This document shows, piece after piece, positions 51,521-60,485 of a stretch of DNA of 64,000 nucleotides (positions are counted from its first letter, which is position 1; each line of letters starts with the position of its first letter). Under the pieces are notes generated by a model, which was not told the DNA's origin, did no database searches, and saw only the letters and a list, made by a program, of their open reading frames with translations. The position numbers and the translations under genes were made by a program. Source of the stretch: CAVTLG01 sp963735495 (lineage in GTDB: Bacteria; Chloroflexota; Ktedonobacteria; Ktedonobacterales; Ktedonobacteraceae); the NCBI GenBank assembly GCA_963735495.1, contig CAVTLG010000009.1:124001-188000 (forward strand), written 5' to 3'.

Positions 51521-54500
51521 CTAACACTCGCTATGCCCGCAACTGTAGCACTTGCGACAGCCTTCCTCGTAGACCATCGTGTTGCAGCCACATTCTGGAC
51601 AGAGATTGCCCGTCACCTTCAATTGCCCCAACTTCATGGGTACCGTCGGGCTGCTGTGCTCATCGTGACCATTGTGGTTGTTGCTCGTCGCGTTTGTAGC
51701 AGGACCGTTTTCACCAGCCTCCTGCGCCTTCTGCAATGACTCCATATGCAGTTCTAGCGCGCGCGCGACAGCGTCAGGCAGTGAGCGCACCTGCTGCGGA
51801 CCAAAGCCAACCGAGCGACTTCCGCCAATACCGCGCAGTTGATGCGTGATCTCTTGCGCACGGTCGGTCTGTGATAGCGGACTGAGCAATTGCAAGTTAA
51901 TAGAGATCAAACGTCCTAAGGCTTCGGAGAGCGCGGCAATATCACTACCAGCCTTGCCCACGTTGATGAATAACTCAAAGGGTCCCTGCTCGTCGCTATT
52001 AATTGTAATGTTGACCTTGCCCTCGGGAGCGCTTACCTGGCGCGTATAGCCATCCAACACGGCGGGACGCTGCTTGATGCCCTGCTGAATCGAGGTGACT
52101 GGTTCGAGCATGGGTGCCTGTGGTTCTGTCGGTTGCGCGGCTTTCTTCTCGTCTTCGACGCGTGTCAGTACCGCGTCACGCGAGCCATCGCGATAATAGG
52201 TTACGCCTTTACAACCGGTCTCGTAGGCCAGGCGGTACAGCGTGTCTACCTCAGCCACGCTATGGTGGTTGGGTGCGTTGACCGTCTTGCTGATGCTGGA
52301 GTCGGTGTAGCGTTGTACCATGGCCTGTACGCGTACATGCTCTTCCGGCGTCAGATCCTTAGAGGAGACGAAGTAGCCGGGTGTTGCTTCATTGGGGTGG
52401 ATGTCGCGCCACTCCTGAAGCAGTGGATGATACATAATATGTTCACCCGTGCGGTCACGACGGATCATGGCGAAGTCGTAGACCGGCTCGATACCCGAAC
52501 TCACGCCTGATAACAGACTGGTGGTCCCGGTCGGTGCCTGCGTCAACAAGACCGCGTTGCGGATACCCTGTTGCTTAATCTTCTCCTGAATGGCGGTGGG
52601 CAAGCGCTGGATGAATTTCCCTTGCAGATACTTATCACGGTCAAAGTGTGGGAACACTCCTTTTTCGACAGCGTTGTTAGCAGAAGCCTCGTAGGCGGCA
52701 TCGCGGATCGTGACGTAGATGCGCTCAATAATCGGCAAGGATTCCGCGCTCCCATAAGCGATCTTCATCTTGATCAGCGCATCGGCGAGTCCCATCGTAC
52801 CCAGACCCGTGCGGCGCGTACCCAATTGAGCCTCGCGATTCTCGTCGATAAAGTACTCATTGGCATCGACCACATTATCCAGGAAGCGCATGGCAATTTT
52901 GCTAACCTCGGCCAGACGCTCGTAATTCATCTGCGTATTTTGCACGAAAGACGCTAAATTAATTGCCCCTAAATTACAAACTCCATATGCTGGCAGACCC
53001 TGTTCACCACAATTATGTAAAGTAAGGCCATTGCCAATGAATAAGTGTGCTACTGGCTCCGTCAGGTCGTAGACCATCTCCTCGCCATCTGCGATGAGGC
53101 TCTCGAAGGTTGCCAGGAAGCTCACCTGGTGTGGTCCACGTTTATAATCGGCCAGAAAGCCTTCAAGTTTGCTCTGTTTTTCAGTGGTCAGGAAGCCAAT
53201 TTGTCGTGCGAAGTGCAACAGATTGCCTTTTGAGAGGACGAGATCGTGATATGCCTGGCAATTGTAGGATGCATAATCACCCTTCCCATCGGGCAAGTCA
53301 CGTGGACCAGCGTCGCGTCTATTTTTGTAGAGACAAGAAGTGATGCCGAAATTTAGCAGTAACTGTTGCACACCTTCAAGCAATTGCTGACTAATTGATG
53401 TCAGACGCACCGATACGCCTTTTTCGACACTGCCCTGTACAGAGCCGTCAGAGGTGAAGAGTGCCGACAAAAATCCTTTTTGCATTTCATGTGAGCCACG
53501 AAATACCGAAGGTGGTACTTGCAACTTGTTTGTAATCAATGCGGGATCGATAACACGCATTAACCGCACTGACTCAATACGCGTTTCATCCCTATCTTTG
53601 ATTTTTTGTATGTCAACCTGGTATTGTCGCTCGCCTTCAGGGGCAGCAACAAGGCGATTGACTGCTTCGGCAAAATTTGGCGCGATAGCCTGTTTACTGC
53701 CAAAAAATGATAGCGTGACAGCCCCTTCGCGTCTGGTATTGAGATATCCATCGCCGACGAGCCAGCCAAGTACTCTACCTAGATCGGCGTTGCCGCTATC
53801 ACCAAAGCCACCTTCGCCGTTCAGCAGGACAATTTTGTCGCCTGCAACAAGTTCGCCAGCTTCTTGCCAGCCTTTGCTCGTGAGAACTTTATGATCCTTC
53901 GTCAGTCGTACCGTATAGCCCTCGGTTGTCTGCAGTCGGTAGACCTGCTTTACTCCAGTTGGGAAGACATGGCTTGCCTGCCGTAGTGACACACCATCCT
54001 GGTCAGGTGAGACTACAGTAATCGGCGTACCTAGTTCTGCTAATTCACTGGCAGACACTAATCCTTGCTGCGTGTAAATGAGGGTATCACCGGTCACACA
54101 TGGATTGACGCAACGGATGTTCTCGTAGTACCAGGTATTGGACTCGGTATTGTAGCGATCCATAAACACGACACCGGGTTCAGCCGATGTCCAGGCGGAA
54201 TTGCAGATCAGGTCCCAGAGAGCACGAGCGCGAATGACCTTCTTGACCTCGCCTTGCCAGGTTAACTGCCACTCTGCATCATCCTTGACTGCTTGCATGA
54301 AGGCGTCTGAGACACACACGGAGAGATTAGCATGCTCAATTTTGCCTGCCGTGCGTTTTACCGTAATAAACTCTTCTATGTCAGGGTGTGTGTCATCGAG
54401 CATGAGCATTAATGCGCCACGCCTACTATTTGAGGTATAAAGACCACCACCTGCTAGGAGATGCACGTCGTCTACCTCAAAGTCGTATACCTCCGAGGGG

Positions 54501-56740
54501 CCGAGTGGGTTGATAGAGATAATTGCATCTGGTAACACACCAAGCAGTGCGTCGAGGCGCTCTACCATGGCTGCGCCACCTGCTGCGAGGACGCGCTCGC
54601 GAACACGCGTGAGTGCGTAGTGTGAAACTCTCTCTTTAGTGACGTCAAAGAGACCTTGATAGTAGTGGCCAGGTATGCCCAGTTTGTCCCAGACTTCGAT
54701 GGGATAATTGCTGCGATGACTACGATAGCCAACGAGTTGTTTGTCTTTGTAGCCGATCACAAATTTGCTGAAGCGCTCTTTGAATTGCGCACCTGTTACA
54801 ATAAGACGGTAGATTGTGCGCCAACCGAGCAACGTGCGGTCTTGCATCGCAACATGTGAGACGATGCCGTTGTTGAGCAGGAGCAGTTGCACGTCTTGCA
54901 GCATCTCACGACTCACGCTATCGATGCCATAGCCGCCCTTTTTGCCCCGATCACAGCCATCGGCCTCAAAATAGCCGCCGATAAAGGCGCTGACGACAGC
55001 CGAGGGGGATCTAAAGATGGCTTCTGGGACACGCACAGACTCCGCTTTTTGTTTGAGCAGACCGTTTTCTTCCAACCATTCTATCAGCATACGTGAGGAG
55101 GCTTTCACGTTTGTGCACGCGCCATCGCCAGGTTCGACGATTGGTTCGAGTCCGAACAGGTCTTGAATTAATGCTATCAGGCATTGCTGTGCTTCAGGCT
55201 GGTTATTCGCCACTGTTAACGAGATGCCTTTATCGTCTTGCCAGGTAACTTTCTTGCCATGTATGACATAGCTGTCACCATAGAGATAACCAAGTAGGTA
55301 GGCGAGTTCGGGCGTGAGATGGGTGGGGAACTGTATGTTCTCATTGAGCGTTGTGCTCATTTCAGAACGGATATAAGGGCTGGCAGTAAGCGGAACCTGC
55401 TCAGCTTCGTTCTTCGTGCTCTCGCCGAGTAGCTGCAAGATTTCGTCGCCCTCTGTGAGGTCGCGCAGTGGCACGGTGATAATCTCGCCATTGCGGAGGA
55501 CGCCCATTTTATGATCCAGGGTGACGCGTACGCGGTAGCCACGACTGGTGGTCACTTCGTAGAGATCTTTGGTGCCGTTGCGGAAGACCGAGGTAAAGGG
55601 GTGCAATCCCTTATGGGTTTGAGCTTGCAGCGCTTCCCCGCTATCCAGACGGTCTGCCAGTTCTTGTGCCGGAATGAGACCTTTATTGGTTGCGATGCGT
55701 TCATCTGGACCGAAGCAGCCTCCTTGTTGTATGACGTCTCCTGTCGCTACCGAATACAATTGCGCCCAGGAGCAGGGGCCAGAGGCAGTGCCGTTGACGG
55801 TTTTAATATAAGAGCCACGGGGCCGTAATGTCGAAAGGTTAATACCTACACCACCACCGCGCGCCATAATTTCGGTCATGACTTTGAGGTTATCAAGAAT
55901 ACCCTGGCGGCTATCTTCCGGGCTGGGTATCACAAAACAATTTGAGACGACAATACCGGCTGAAATGAACGAGTGGTCTTCCTCAACCTCGATATCCAGC
56001 ACGATGCCAGCATAATCTTCAACGGCGATTTCATCGACTTGTATCCACCTGAGATTATCGTATTCAAAATAGTCTTTTAAGTCCGCGCCACTATATATGG
56101 CGGCAACATAATCACCGGGTTTAATTTCTTTAGCGGGAATCCAGTCTGGCTCATGCTGCAAACGCAGTTCGTCACCCGACTTATGTTCATTCACCCACTC
56201 TGAACGGACAATATATACTTTGTGGTCGCCAGTCACGCGCAAATCAGCATTGCCCATATGCTGCGGTCGAATGATGTAGAGCGTTTCCGCTGTCTCGCGC
56301 TCAAACTTATGCAATACTGGACGTAGACGATTGCGATGTGTCGCTACAAGATCGCCAATCTTGATTTGGGCGATTGGTCGATAACCTTCTGCTGTAAGCA
56401 CTTCCTGGTCAGGCGGCATACAGTTATAATATGTCACCTGATGCCCGGTCCCGGCACCAGCTAAGATACGACCTCCTGGGACGAACTGAAAATCGCGCAG
56501 CGCCTCATAAAAAAGCTTCTCCCACTCAGCGCGCTTTTCATCGGTCGTTTCGACTGCTGCGATGCCGCGTGCCACGCGTGCCCATAACTGCTCGGGATAA
56601 AACTCCAGGGGATTGCCACTCGCGTCTTTGAGTGAGTACCGATCCATGAAAACTTTTTGACGAATACCTTCCAGGTGTGTCATATTTTTAGTGTCAGCGT
56701 CATTCTGGCCTTCGCCAGAGTGATTTGCCTGTTCTAACAT
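51521..56740 (-). CDS. nrdJ: Adenosylcobalamin-dependent (class II) ribonucleotide reductase with three inteins
   Basis: Reduces ribonucleotides to deoxyribonucleotides using coenzyme B12. 1739 codons from ATG 56740 (AAGGAG upstream). After removing three inteins the extein is about 785 residues. Extein marks: VPGGRILAGAG, GGGVGINLSTLRPRGS, QGG-SRRGALM, the active-site NP-CGEQGLPAYGVCNLGAINL, PTGTTSLL, the TSCPD segment GKVNITINSDEQGPFE, and a C-terminal zinc ribbon CPECGCNTMV...CRKCYSCGHSEC. Inteins interrupt YYN/CF, QGG/SR and NP/CGE. Promoter, NrdR-like boxes and a structured leader lie upstream. Confidence 0.95.
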   Translation of the reverse strand: MLEQANHSGEGQNDADTKNMTHLEGIRQKVFMDRYSLKDASGNPLEFYPEQLWARVARGIAAVETTDEKRAEWEKLFYEALRDFQFVPGGRILAGAGTGHQVTYYNCMPPDQEVLTAEGYRPIAQIKIGDLVATHRNRLRPVLHKFERETAETLYIIRPQHMGNADLRVTGDHKVYIVRSEWVNEHKSGDELRLQHEPDWIPAKEIKPGDYVAAIYSGADLKDYFEYDNLRWIQVDEIAVEDYAGIVLDIEVEEDHSFISAGIVVSNCFVIPSPEDSRQGILDNLKVMTEIMARGGGVGINLSTLRPRGSYIKTVNGTASGPCSWAQLYSVATGDVIQQGGCFGPDERIATNKGLIPAQELADRLDSGEALQAQTHKGLHPFTSVFRNGTKDLYEVTTSRGYRVRVTLDHKMGVLRNGEIITVPLRDLTEGDEILQLLGESTKNEAEQVPLTASPYIRSEMSTTLNENIQFPTHLTPELAYLLGYLYGDSYVIHGKKVTWQDDKGISLTVANNQPEAQQCLIALIQDLFGLEPIVEPGDGACTNVKASSRMLIEWLEENGLLKQKAESVRVPEAIFRSPSAVVSAFIGGYFEADGCDRGKKGGYGIDSVSREMLQDVQLLLLNNGIVSHVAMQDRTLLGWRTIYRLIVTGAQFKERFSKFVIGYKDKQLVGYRSHRSNYPIEVWDKLGIPGHYYQGLFDVTKERVSHYALTRVRERVLAAGGAAMVERLDALLGVLPDAIISINPLGPSEVYDFEVDDVHLLAGGGLYTSNSRRGALMLMLDDTHPDIEEFITVKRTAGKIEHANLSVCVSDAFMQAVKDDAEWQLTWQGEVKKVIRARALWDLICNSAWTSAEPGVVFMDRYNTESNTWYYENIRCVNPCVTGDTLIYTQQGLVSASELAELGTPITVVSPDQDGVSLRQASHVFPTGVKQVYRLQTTEGYTVRLTKDHKVLTSKGWQEAGELVAGDKIVLLNGEGGFGDSGNADLGRVLGWLVGDGYLNTRREGAVTLSFFGSKQAIAPNFAEAVNRLVAAPEGERQYQVDIQKIKDRDETRIESVRLMRVIDPALITNKLQVPPSVFRGSHEMQKGFLSALFTSDGSVQGSVEKGVSVRLTSISQQLLEGVQQLLLNFGITSCLYKNRRDAGPRDLPDGKGDYASYNCQAYHDLVLSKGNLLHFARQIGFLTTEKQSKLEGFLADYKRGPHQVSFLATFESLIADGEEMVYDLTEPVAHLFIGNGLTLHNCGEQGLPAYGVCNLGAINLASFVQNTQMNYERLAEVSKIAMRFLDNVVDANEYFIDENREAQLGTRRTGLGTMGLADALIKMKIAYGSAESLPIIERIYVTIRDAAYEASANNAVEKGVFPHFDRDKYLQGKFIQRLPTAIQEKIKQQGIRNAVLLTQAPTGTTSLLSGVSSGIEPVYDFAMIRRDRTGEHIMYHPLLQEWRDIHPNEATPGYFVSSKDLTPEEHVRVQAMVQRYTDSSISKTVNAPNHHSVAEVDTLYRLAYETGCKGVTYYRDGSRDAVLTRVEDEKKAAQPTEPQAPMLEPVTSIQQGIKQRPAVLDGYTRQVSAPEGKVNITINSDEQGPFELFINVGKAGSDIAALSEALGRLISINLQLLSPLSQTDRAQEITHQLRGIGGSRSVGFGPQQVRSLPDAVARALELHMESLQKAQEAGENGPATNATSNNHNGHDEHSSPTVPMKLGQLKVTGNLCPECGCNTMVYEEGCRKCYSCGHSEC
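53012..54100 (-). other. Intein 3 in NrdJ with LAGLIDADG endonuclease (363 aa)
   Basis: Starts CVTGDTLIYTQQGLV; block B VRLTKDHKVLTSKGW. Dodecapeptides LGRVLGWLVGDGYLN and KGFLSALFTSDGSV. Ends VYDLTEPVAHLFIGNGLTLHN, with the normal penultimate His. The next extein residue is the Cys of NPCGE, the reductase active site, so the enzyme is dead until splicing. Confidence 0.92.
54428..55717 (-). other. Intein 2 in NrdJ with LAGLIDADG endonuclease (430 aa)
   Basis: Starts CFGPDERIATNKGLI; block B RVRVTLDHKMGVL. Two dodecapeptide motifs, ELAYLLGYLYGDSYV and VVSAFIGGYFEADGC. Ends VYDFEVDDVHLLAGGGLYTSN before extein Ser. The penultimate residue is Ser. Both endonuclease Asp are present, so the homing nuclease may be active. 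Confidence 0.92.
55940..56422 (-). other. Intein 1 in NrdJ (mini-intein, 161 aa)
   Basis: Starts CMPPDQEVLTAEGYRPI (block A); block B has LRVTGDHKVYIV; block F/G ends YAGIVLDIEVEEDHSFISAG then IVVSN before extein Cys. No endonuclease domain fits in its length. The penultimate residue is Ser rather than His. Insertion after YYN, before CFVIPSPED. Confidence 0.9.
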
Positions 56741-56810
56741 CCTTGGTTGCTCCTTACATGCCGTTGATGCTCTTTTGATACCGGTTATTCGTCTCGCAGG
56801 GGCCAGCCTG

Positions 56811-56864
56811 ATTGCCGGGGAGCGGCGGACCCGGTTCACCGGGTCCGTACTGTTCTCCGGCAAT
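56811..56864 (-). promoter_or_regulatory. Structured leader hairpin of nrdJ
   Basis: Outer arms ATTGCCGG/CCGGCAAT; inner perfect stem GGACCCGG-loop-CCGGGTCC with a UGAA loop on the transcript. It lies in the predicted 5' untranslated leader of about 218 bases, 70 bases before the start codon. Possible attenuator or ligand-binding RNA. Confidence 0.5.
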
Positions 56865-56964
56865 GAATTGCGGGTGGCTGTGGCCTCTTCTGGGTCCTTG
56901 AGGATAGCCGGATGAAATTTTCTAAAGTGCATAGATAACGGTCGTTTTTTGATTTACGACACTC

Positions 56965-56993
56965 AGTATACTCGTAATAAACGCCAAAAACAA
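56965..56993 (-). promoter_or_regulatory. nrdJ promoter
   Basis: Minus-strand TTGTTT (complement of 56988-56993), 17-base spacer, TATACT (complement of 56965-56970). Transcription would start near 56958. Confidence 0.6.
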
Positions 56994-57001
56994 GGCTTTT
57001 A

Positions 57002-57048
57002 CCACAATATATTGATATTTATTTCGTCATCGCCACAATATGTTGATA
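57002..57048. promoter_or_regulatory. Two tandem NrdR-like boxes
   Basis: CCACAATATATTGATA (57002-57017) and CCACAATATGTTGATA (57033-57048), 31 bp apart (three helical turns). The core CAATATATTG fits the NrdR consensus core CWATATATWG, although the outer right half is weaker. They lie just upstream of the nrdJ minus-35, between nrdJ and cinA. NrdR represses ribonucleotide reductase genes when dATP is high. Confidence 0.7.
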
Positions 57049-57161
57049 ATAACCACAGTGTGATATGATATATCTACGCGTAAGGATCGGTTAGTGCTAA
57101 CCGGGATTGACGCGAAAAAAGCGTGGAGTGCCCATTGTGGATACTCGTTGCAGGAGGATGT

Positions 57162-58403
57162 ATGCGCGCCGAAATCATCTCGTGTGGGACTGAACTGTTG
57201 CTGGGCCATATTACTGATACAAATGCTACCTACCTGGCCCAAAGCCTGGCCACACTGGGCATTGATCTCTATTTTGTGTCACAGGTCGGAGACAACCAGG
57301 GGCGTGTCGTGGAGACGTTACAGCGCGCCTGGCAACGTTCAGAGCTTGTGATCATGACAGGCGGATTGGGACCGACGGAGGATGATCTGACGCGAGAGTC
57401 CATCAGTGCCCTGCTGGGTGAGACGATGGAGATTGACACGCAGTTGGAGGCAGACTTGCGTACCAGGTTTGCACACTTGACAATGGTGATGCCTGAAAGA
57501 AATCTCAAGCAGGCCACGTTGATCCCCTCGGCACAGAGTATTGCCAATCCCGTAGGTAGCGCTCCTGGCTGGTGGGTTGAGAAAGATGGCCATATGATTG
57601 TCGCCATGCCAGGAGTGCCCGCAGAGATGTATCGCATGTGGGAAGAAGAGGTCGTGCCTCGGCTCAGCGCCTATACTGGTGGCCTGATCTTCACGCGTAT
57701 CTTGCGTGTGTACGGTCTGGGTGAGTCGGCGGTCGAAGAAGTGTTGGGCGATCTGATCCATGCCAGCAATCCCACGCTGGCAACGTATGCGAAGTCCGAT
57801 GCCGTCGATGTGAGAATAACGGCGAAAGCAGAGACGCGAGAACAGGCCGTACAGTTGGTGGCCGAGATGGAGGAGCGCGCACGCCAGGTGCTGGGTCATC
57901 ATGTGTTTGGGGTTGAGCGAGATACGTTGGCAGGCATCATTGGCAAGCAACTGCAAGCGCGTAAGCAGACGTTGGGGGTGATGGAGTCCCTGACGGGTGG
58001 CGCGTTGGCAAGCACAATCACCGATTTTAGTAGTAGTTCGCAGCATTTTATGGGTGGCATCGTGGCCTATAGCACTGATCTCAAAGCTCGCATGGGGGTG
58101 CCGCGTGAGATCCTGGAGCGCTATGGGGCCGTGAGTGAAGAAACCGCGCGCGCTATGGCTCATGCCGCACGCGAGCGCCTGGGGACCGACTTTGCTATCG
58201 GCGTCACCGGAGTGGCAGGACCAGATAAACAGGAAGATAAAGCGGTCGGGACCGTGCATATTGCGGTGGAAGGGCCAGCTGGCGTTGTTACAGCGATGGG
58301 ACCAGGTTGGCGCGGGAGTCGTAAGGATAACAAACGCCACGCGGTCCTGTCTGCGCTTAATCTGCTCAGACGCTATTTGGAGGGCACGGTGACGCCTGAG
58401 TAG
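57162..58403 (+). CDS. cinA: CinA family protein (competence/damage-inducible; nicotinamide-nucleotide amidase)
   Basis: 413 residues. N-terminal molybdopterin-binding-like domain (MRAEIISCGTELLLGHITDTN, VIMTGGLGPTEDDLTRESI, PGVPAEMYRMW). C-terminal CinA/PncC domain (LGVMESLTGGALASTITDFS, FMGGIVAYSTDLKARMGVP, FAIGVTGVAGPDKQEDKAVGTVHIAV) that deamidates nicotinamide mononucleotide in NAD recycling. ATG 57162 is preceded by GGAGG; a start at 57123 is less likely. Divergent from nrdJ. Confidence 0.92.
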   Translation: MRAEIISCGTELLLGHITDTNATYLAQSLATLGIDLYFVSQVGDNQGRVVETLQRAWQRSELVIMTGGLGPTEDDLTRESISALLGETMEIDTQLEADLRTRFAHLTMVMPERNLKQATLIPSAQSIANPVGSAPGWWVEKDGHMIVAMPGVPAEMYRMWEEEVVPRLSAYTGGLIFTRILRVYGLGESAVEEVLGDLIHASNPTLATYAKSDAVDVRITAKAETREQAVQLVAEMEERARQVLGHHVFGVERDTLAGIIGKQLQARKQTLGVMESLTGGALASTITDFSSSSQHFMGGIVAYSTDLKARMGVPREILERYGAVSEETARAMAHAARERLGTDFAIGVTGVAGPDKQEDKAVGTVHIAVEGPAGVVTAMGPGWRGSRKDNKRHAVLSALNLLRRYLEGTVTPE

Positions 58404-58534
58404 CTTGTTGCTGGTTTGCGCGGAAAGATGGGTGAGCATATTTCTTGCTTTTGGCAGTGATCATGCATGTTTCCTCCTAGGTGTGGTAAAATGCAGAAGA
58501 TAACTTGTTGTAAATCTCAGAATCGAGGCGTATT

Positions 58535-59599
58535 GTGCGCAATCCCGACGATTTTTCTGAATATCGCGAATATAGTGCTCCTTCACAGGAAATTGATTAT
58601 GCTCATCCCGAGTTTTATCAGCAACCGGGTGAACAGGCACCGTCTGCTCAGCGTGCTGCGCAGTATGACACGAAGCCTGATTACACTGGCTATAGCGCAG
58701 TACCCGTGAGCACTGCCTATGACAGCGGGCAGATGCAGGCGTATCGTGGACCACAAAACCTGGAGGGGTATACAAAGGATGTGGGGGCCACACAACGCGA
58801 GGCCGCAAAAAATGGTAGCGCAGAAGGCGGGAAGCGTAAGAAAGCAGCGGGTCTGGGGGGCATTGCTGTGGCGATTGGAGGCTTTCTGGCAAAGTTCTCT
58901 TTTCTGCTCAAATTCGGCATCCTCGGCTTTTCAGCATTGCTCTCGGTCATCGTCTATTCCTTTTTGTTTGGTTGGGCCTTCGCCGTTGGCCTGGTAGTTC
59001 TGCTCTTTATCCACGAGATGGGGCACGCGGTCGTGATGAAATTGAAGGGCCTGCCCGTAGGTGGCATGGTCTTCATCCCGTTTTTAGGGGCCGCTGTATC
59101 TATGCGTCAGATGCCGCAGAACGCGAAAGATGAAGCAGAAGTCGGCATCGCCGGTCCGATAGCCGGGACTATCGCCTCGTCTGTGTGTTTATTGATAGCG
59201 CAAATGCACCCGAACGTTCCTAGCATATGGGCACCATTGGCCTACTTTGGCTTCTTTCTCAACCTGTTCAATTTGATCCCCATTGTGCCTTTTGATGGTG
59301 GTCGTGTGCTGGCCGCGATTGACAGACGCGTCTGGATTGTGGGCTTTTTGTTGCTGCTGGGATACCAGATCTGGTCGTGGTTTACGGGAAACTTTTCGAT
59401 CTGGTTGCTCTTCTTCGTCGTGCTGGCTGCCACGCAATTGTGGTCTCGCGGACTGGCTCCCTCTACTCCAGGATCGCGCGCCTACTACACTGTGCCTATT
59501 GGGACACGCATCGCCCTGACCGTGTTGTACTTTGGTCTGGCCGCAGTGCTTTTCCTGGGCATGTCCAGCGCGCACGCGTTGATGCCGCTGGTTCAGTGA
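58535..59599 (+). CDS. Site-2 protease family (M50) membrane protein
   Basis: 354 residues from a GTG. A polar N-terminal tail of about 105 residues, rich in Tyr/Gln/Ala, precedes the membrane part. Zinc motif LLFIHEMGHAVVMKLKG (HExxH), a middle block VGIAGPIAGTIAS, and the second motif LIPIVPFDGGRVLAAID with the metal-binding Asp. Several hydrophobic segments follow. It would cut a membrane protein within the bilayer; substrate unknown. No FtsH/anti-sigma gene nearby. Confidence 0.85.
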   Translation: MRNPDDFSEYREYSAPSQEIDYAHPEFYQQPGEQAPSAQRAAQYDTKPDYTGYSAVPVSTAYDSGQMQAYRGPQNLEGYTKDVGATQREAAKNGSAEGGKRKKAAGLGGIAVAIGGFLAKFSFLLKFGILGFSALLSVIVYSFLFGWAFAVGLVVLLFIHEMGHAVVMKLKGLPVGGMVFIPFLGAAVSMRQMPQNAKDEAEVGIAGPIAGTIASSVCLLIAQMHPNVPSIWAPLAYFGFFLNLFNLIPIVPFDGGRVLAAIDRRVWIVGFLLLLGYQIWSWFTGNFSIWLLFFVVLAATQLWSRGLAPSTPGSRAYYTVPIGTRIALTVLYFGLAAVLFLGMSSAHALMPLVQ

Positions 59600-59883
59600 T
59601 AGACTAGCCTGCTCAATATGATGGATGGCAAAGCGATGGGCAGGCTCAATTTCCCTTTTTCTCAACGTGATAGGTCATCTTGCTTATTGTATTGTCTGCT
59701 ATTTCTTGCCCCCCCAAAAAATGATGTATTGCATTGGTGAAAAAGGTAATTTCTTTCCCTATCCTTCCCTTGATTATTGATAAAAGTATGATTAATATTT
59801 TAAGAAAGGATATGTTTCTGGCGCTAGCAAAAGTAACTCATTATACTTTGCAGTCTGATCGATATACGCGAAAGGATATGTGT

Positions 59884-60366
59884 ATGACTTCTAAAGGGGA
59901 TGGATTGTCTGATAAGCTAAATGCGGCATCTACATATGAAGGGGATGGATTGTCTGATAAGTCAAAGGCGGCATCTACAAATCCTGAATTTGATGCACTG
60001 AAACAACAGGCTCATCAAGCTCGTGAAGATCGTCTAGGAAAATGGGGAAAAGGAGATGGTGGAGATCCTAGAACTGTTGCTGGTAGGCAAGAAAATAGAG
60101 ATAAGTTGGCTGCTCTTGCAAAGAGTTTGCTAGAGGAAGGCCGAAATACTCGTGTGGCCGCTTCCTCCGAAGTGCCGTCTAACCAGGTAGACACTGCTAC
60201 TGGTGCCTCTGGAAGGAACTCATCGAAAAAAAGCTCATTTCCAGCACGGGTTATGCAGTTGGAAGAAAAAACGGATAGCTCTCCTGCCGCGAATAGGGCA
60301 TTTAGAGGTCAATTTGGCATGGATGCACTTGATGGCTCTAACCCGAATAACGAAGGTGGGAATTAG
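59884..60366 (+). CDS. Low-complexity hypothetical protein (160 aa)
   Basis: Hydrophilic throughout, with no predicted fold. A 16-residue tandem repeat at the N-terminus (GDGLSDKLNAAST, GDGLSDKSKAAST) is visible in DNA. It contains FDALKQQAHQAREDRLGKWG and a Ser/Asn/Gly-rich C-terminus ending NNEGGN. Start chosen at 59884 (GAAAGGA upstream); in-frame ATGs reach back to 59734. The DNA is A+T-richer than its neighbours, suggesting foreign origin. A perfect terminator follows. Not recognised. Confidence 0.5.
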   Translation: MTSKGDGLSDKLNAASTYEGDGLSDKSKAASTNPEFDALKQQAHQAREDRLGKWGKGDGGDPRTVAGRQENRDKLAALAKSLLEEGRNTRVAASSEVPSNQVDTATGASGRNSSKKSSFPARVMQLEEKTDSSPAANRAFRGQFGMDALDGSNPNNEGGN

Positions 60367-60379
60367 AGCAATTTGCCAT

Positions 60380-60416
60380 AATGACCTCGGCTTTTTCAAA
60401 AGAAGCCGAGGTCATT
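60380..60416. terminator. Intrinsic bidirectional terminator
   Basis: AATGACCTCGGCTT pairs perfectly with AAGCCGAGGTCATT around an eight-base loop, between the hypothetical gene and the convergent dehydrogenase gene, with short T/A runs on each side. Confidence 0.75.
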
Positions 60417-60485
60417 CTATTTGCCTCCATCTCCACGCTTTGCAATGTGACATCCGTCCGAAGCTCTTCTCTTTTGCTGTCGGGC

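Noticed and set aside
56741..56932. 64-residue N-terminal extension of NrdJ
   Set aside because: It would translate the leader hairpin; the ATG at 56740 has a good ribosome site and family homology starts after it.
56741..56958. Cobalamin riboswitch before nrdJ
   Set aside because: GGTGAACC and a GCCACAG resemble pieces of the motif, but the order is wrong and the B12 box GCCACTG is absent. Only a generic structured leader is claimed.
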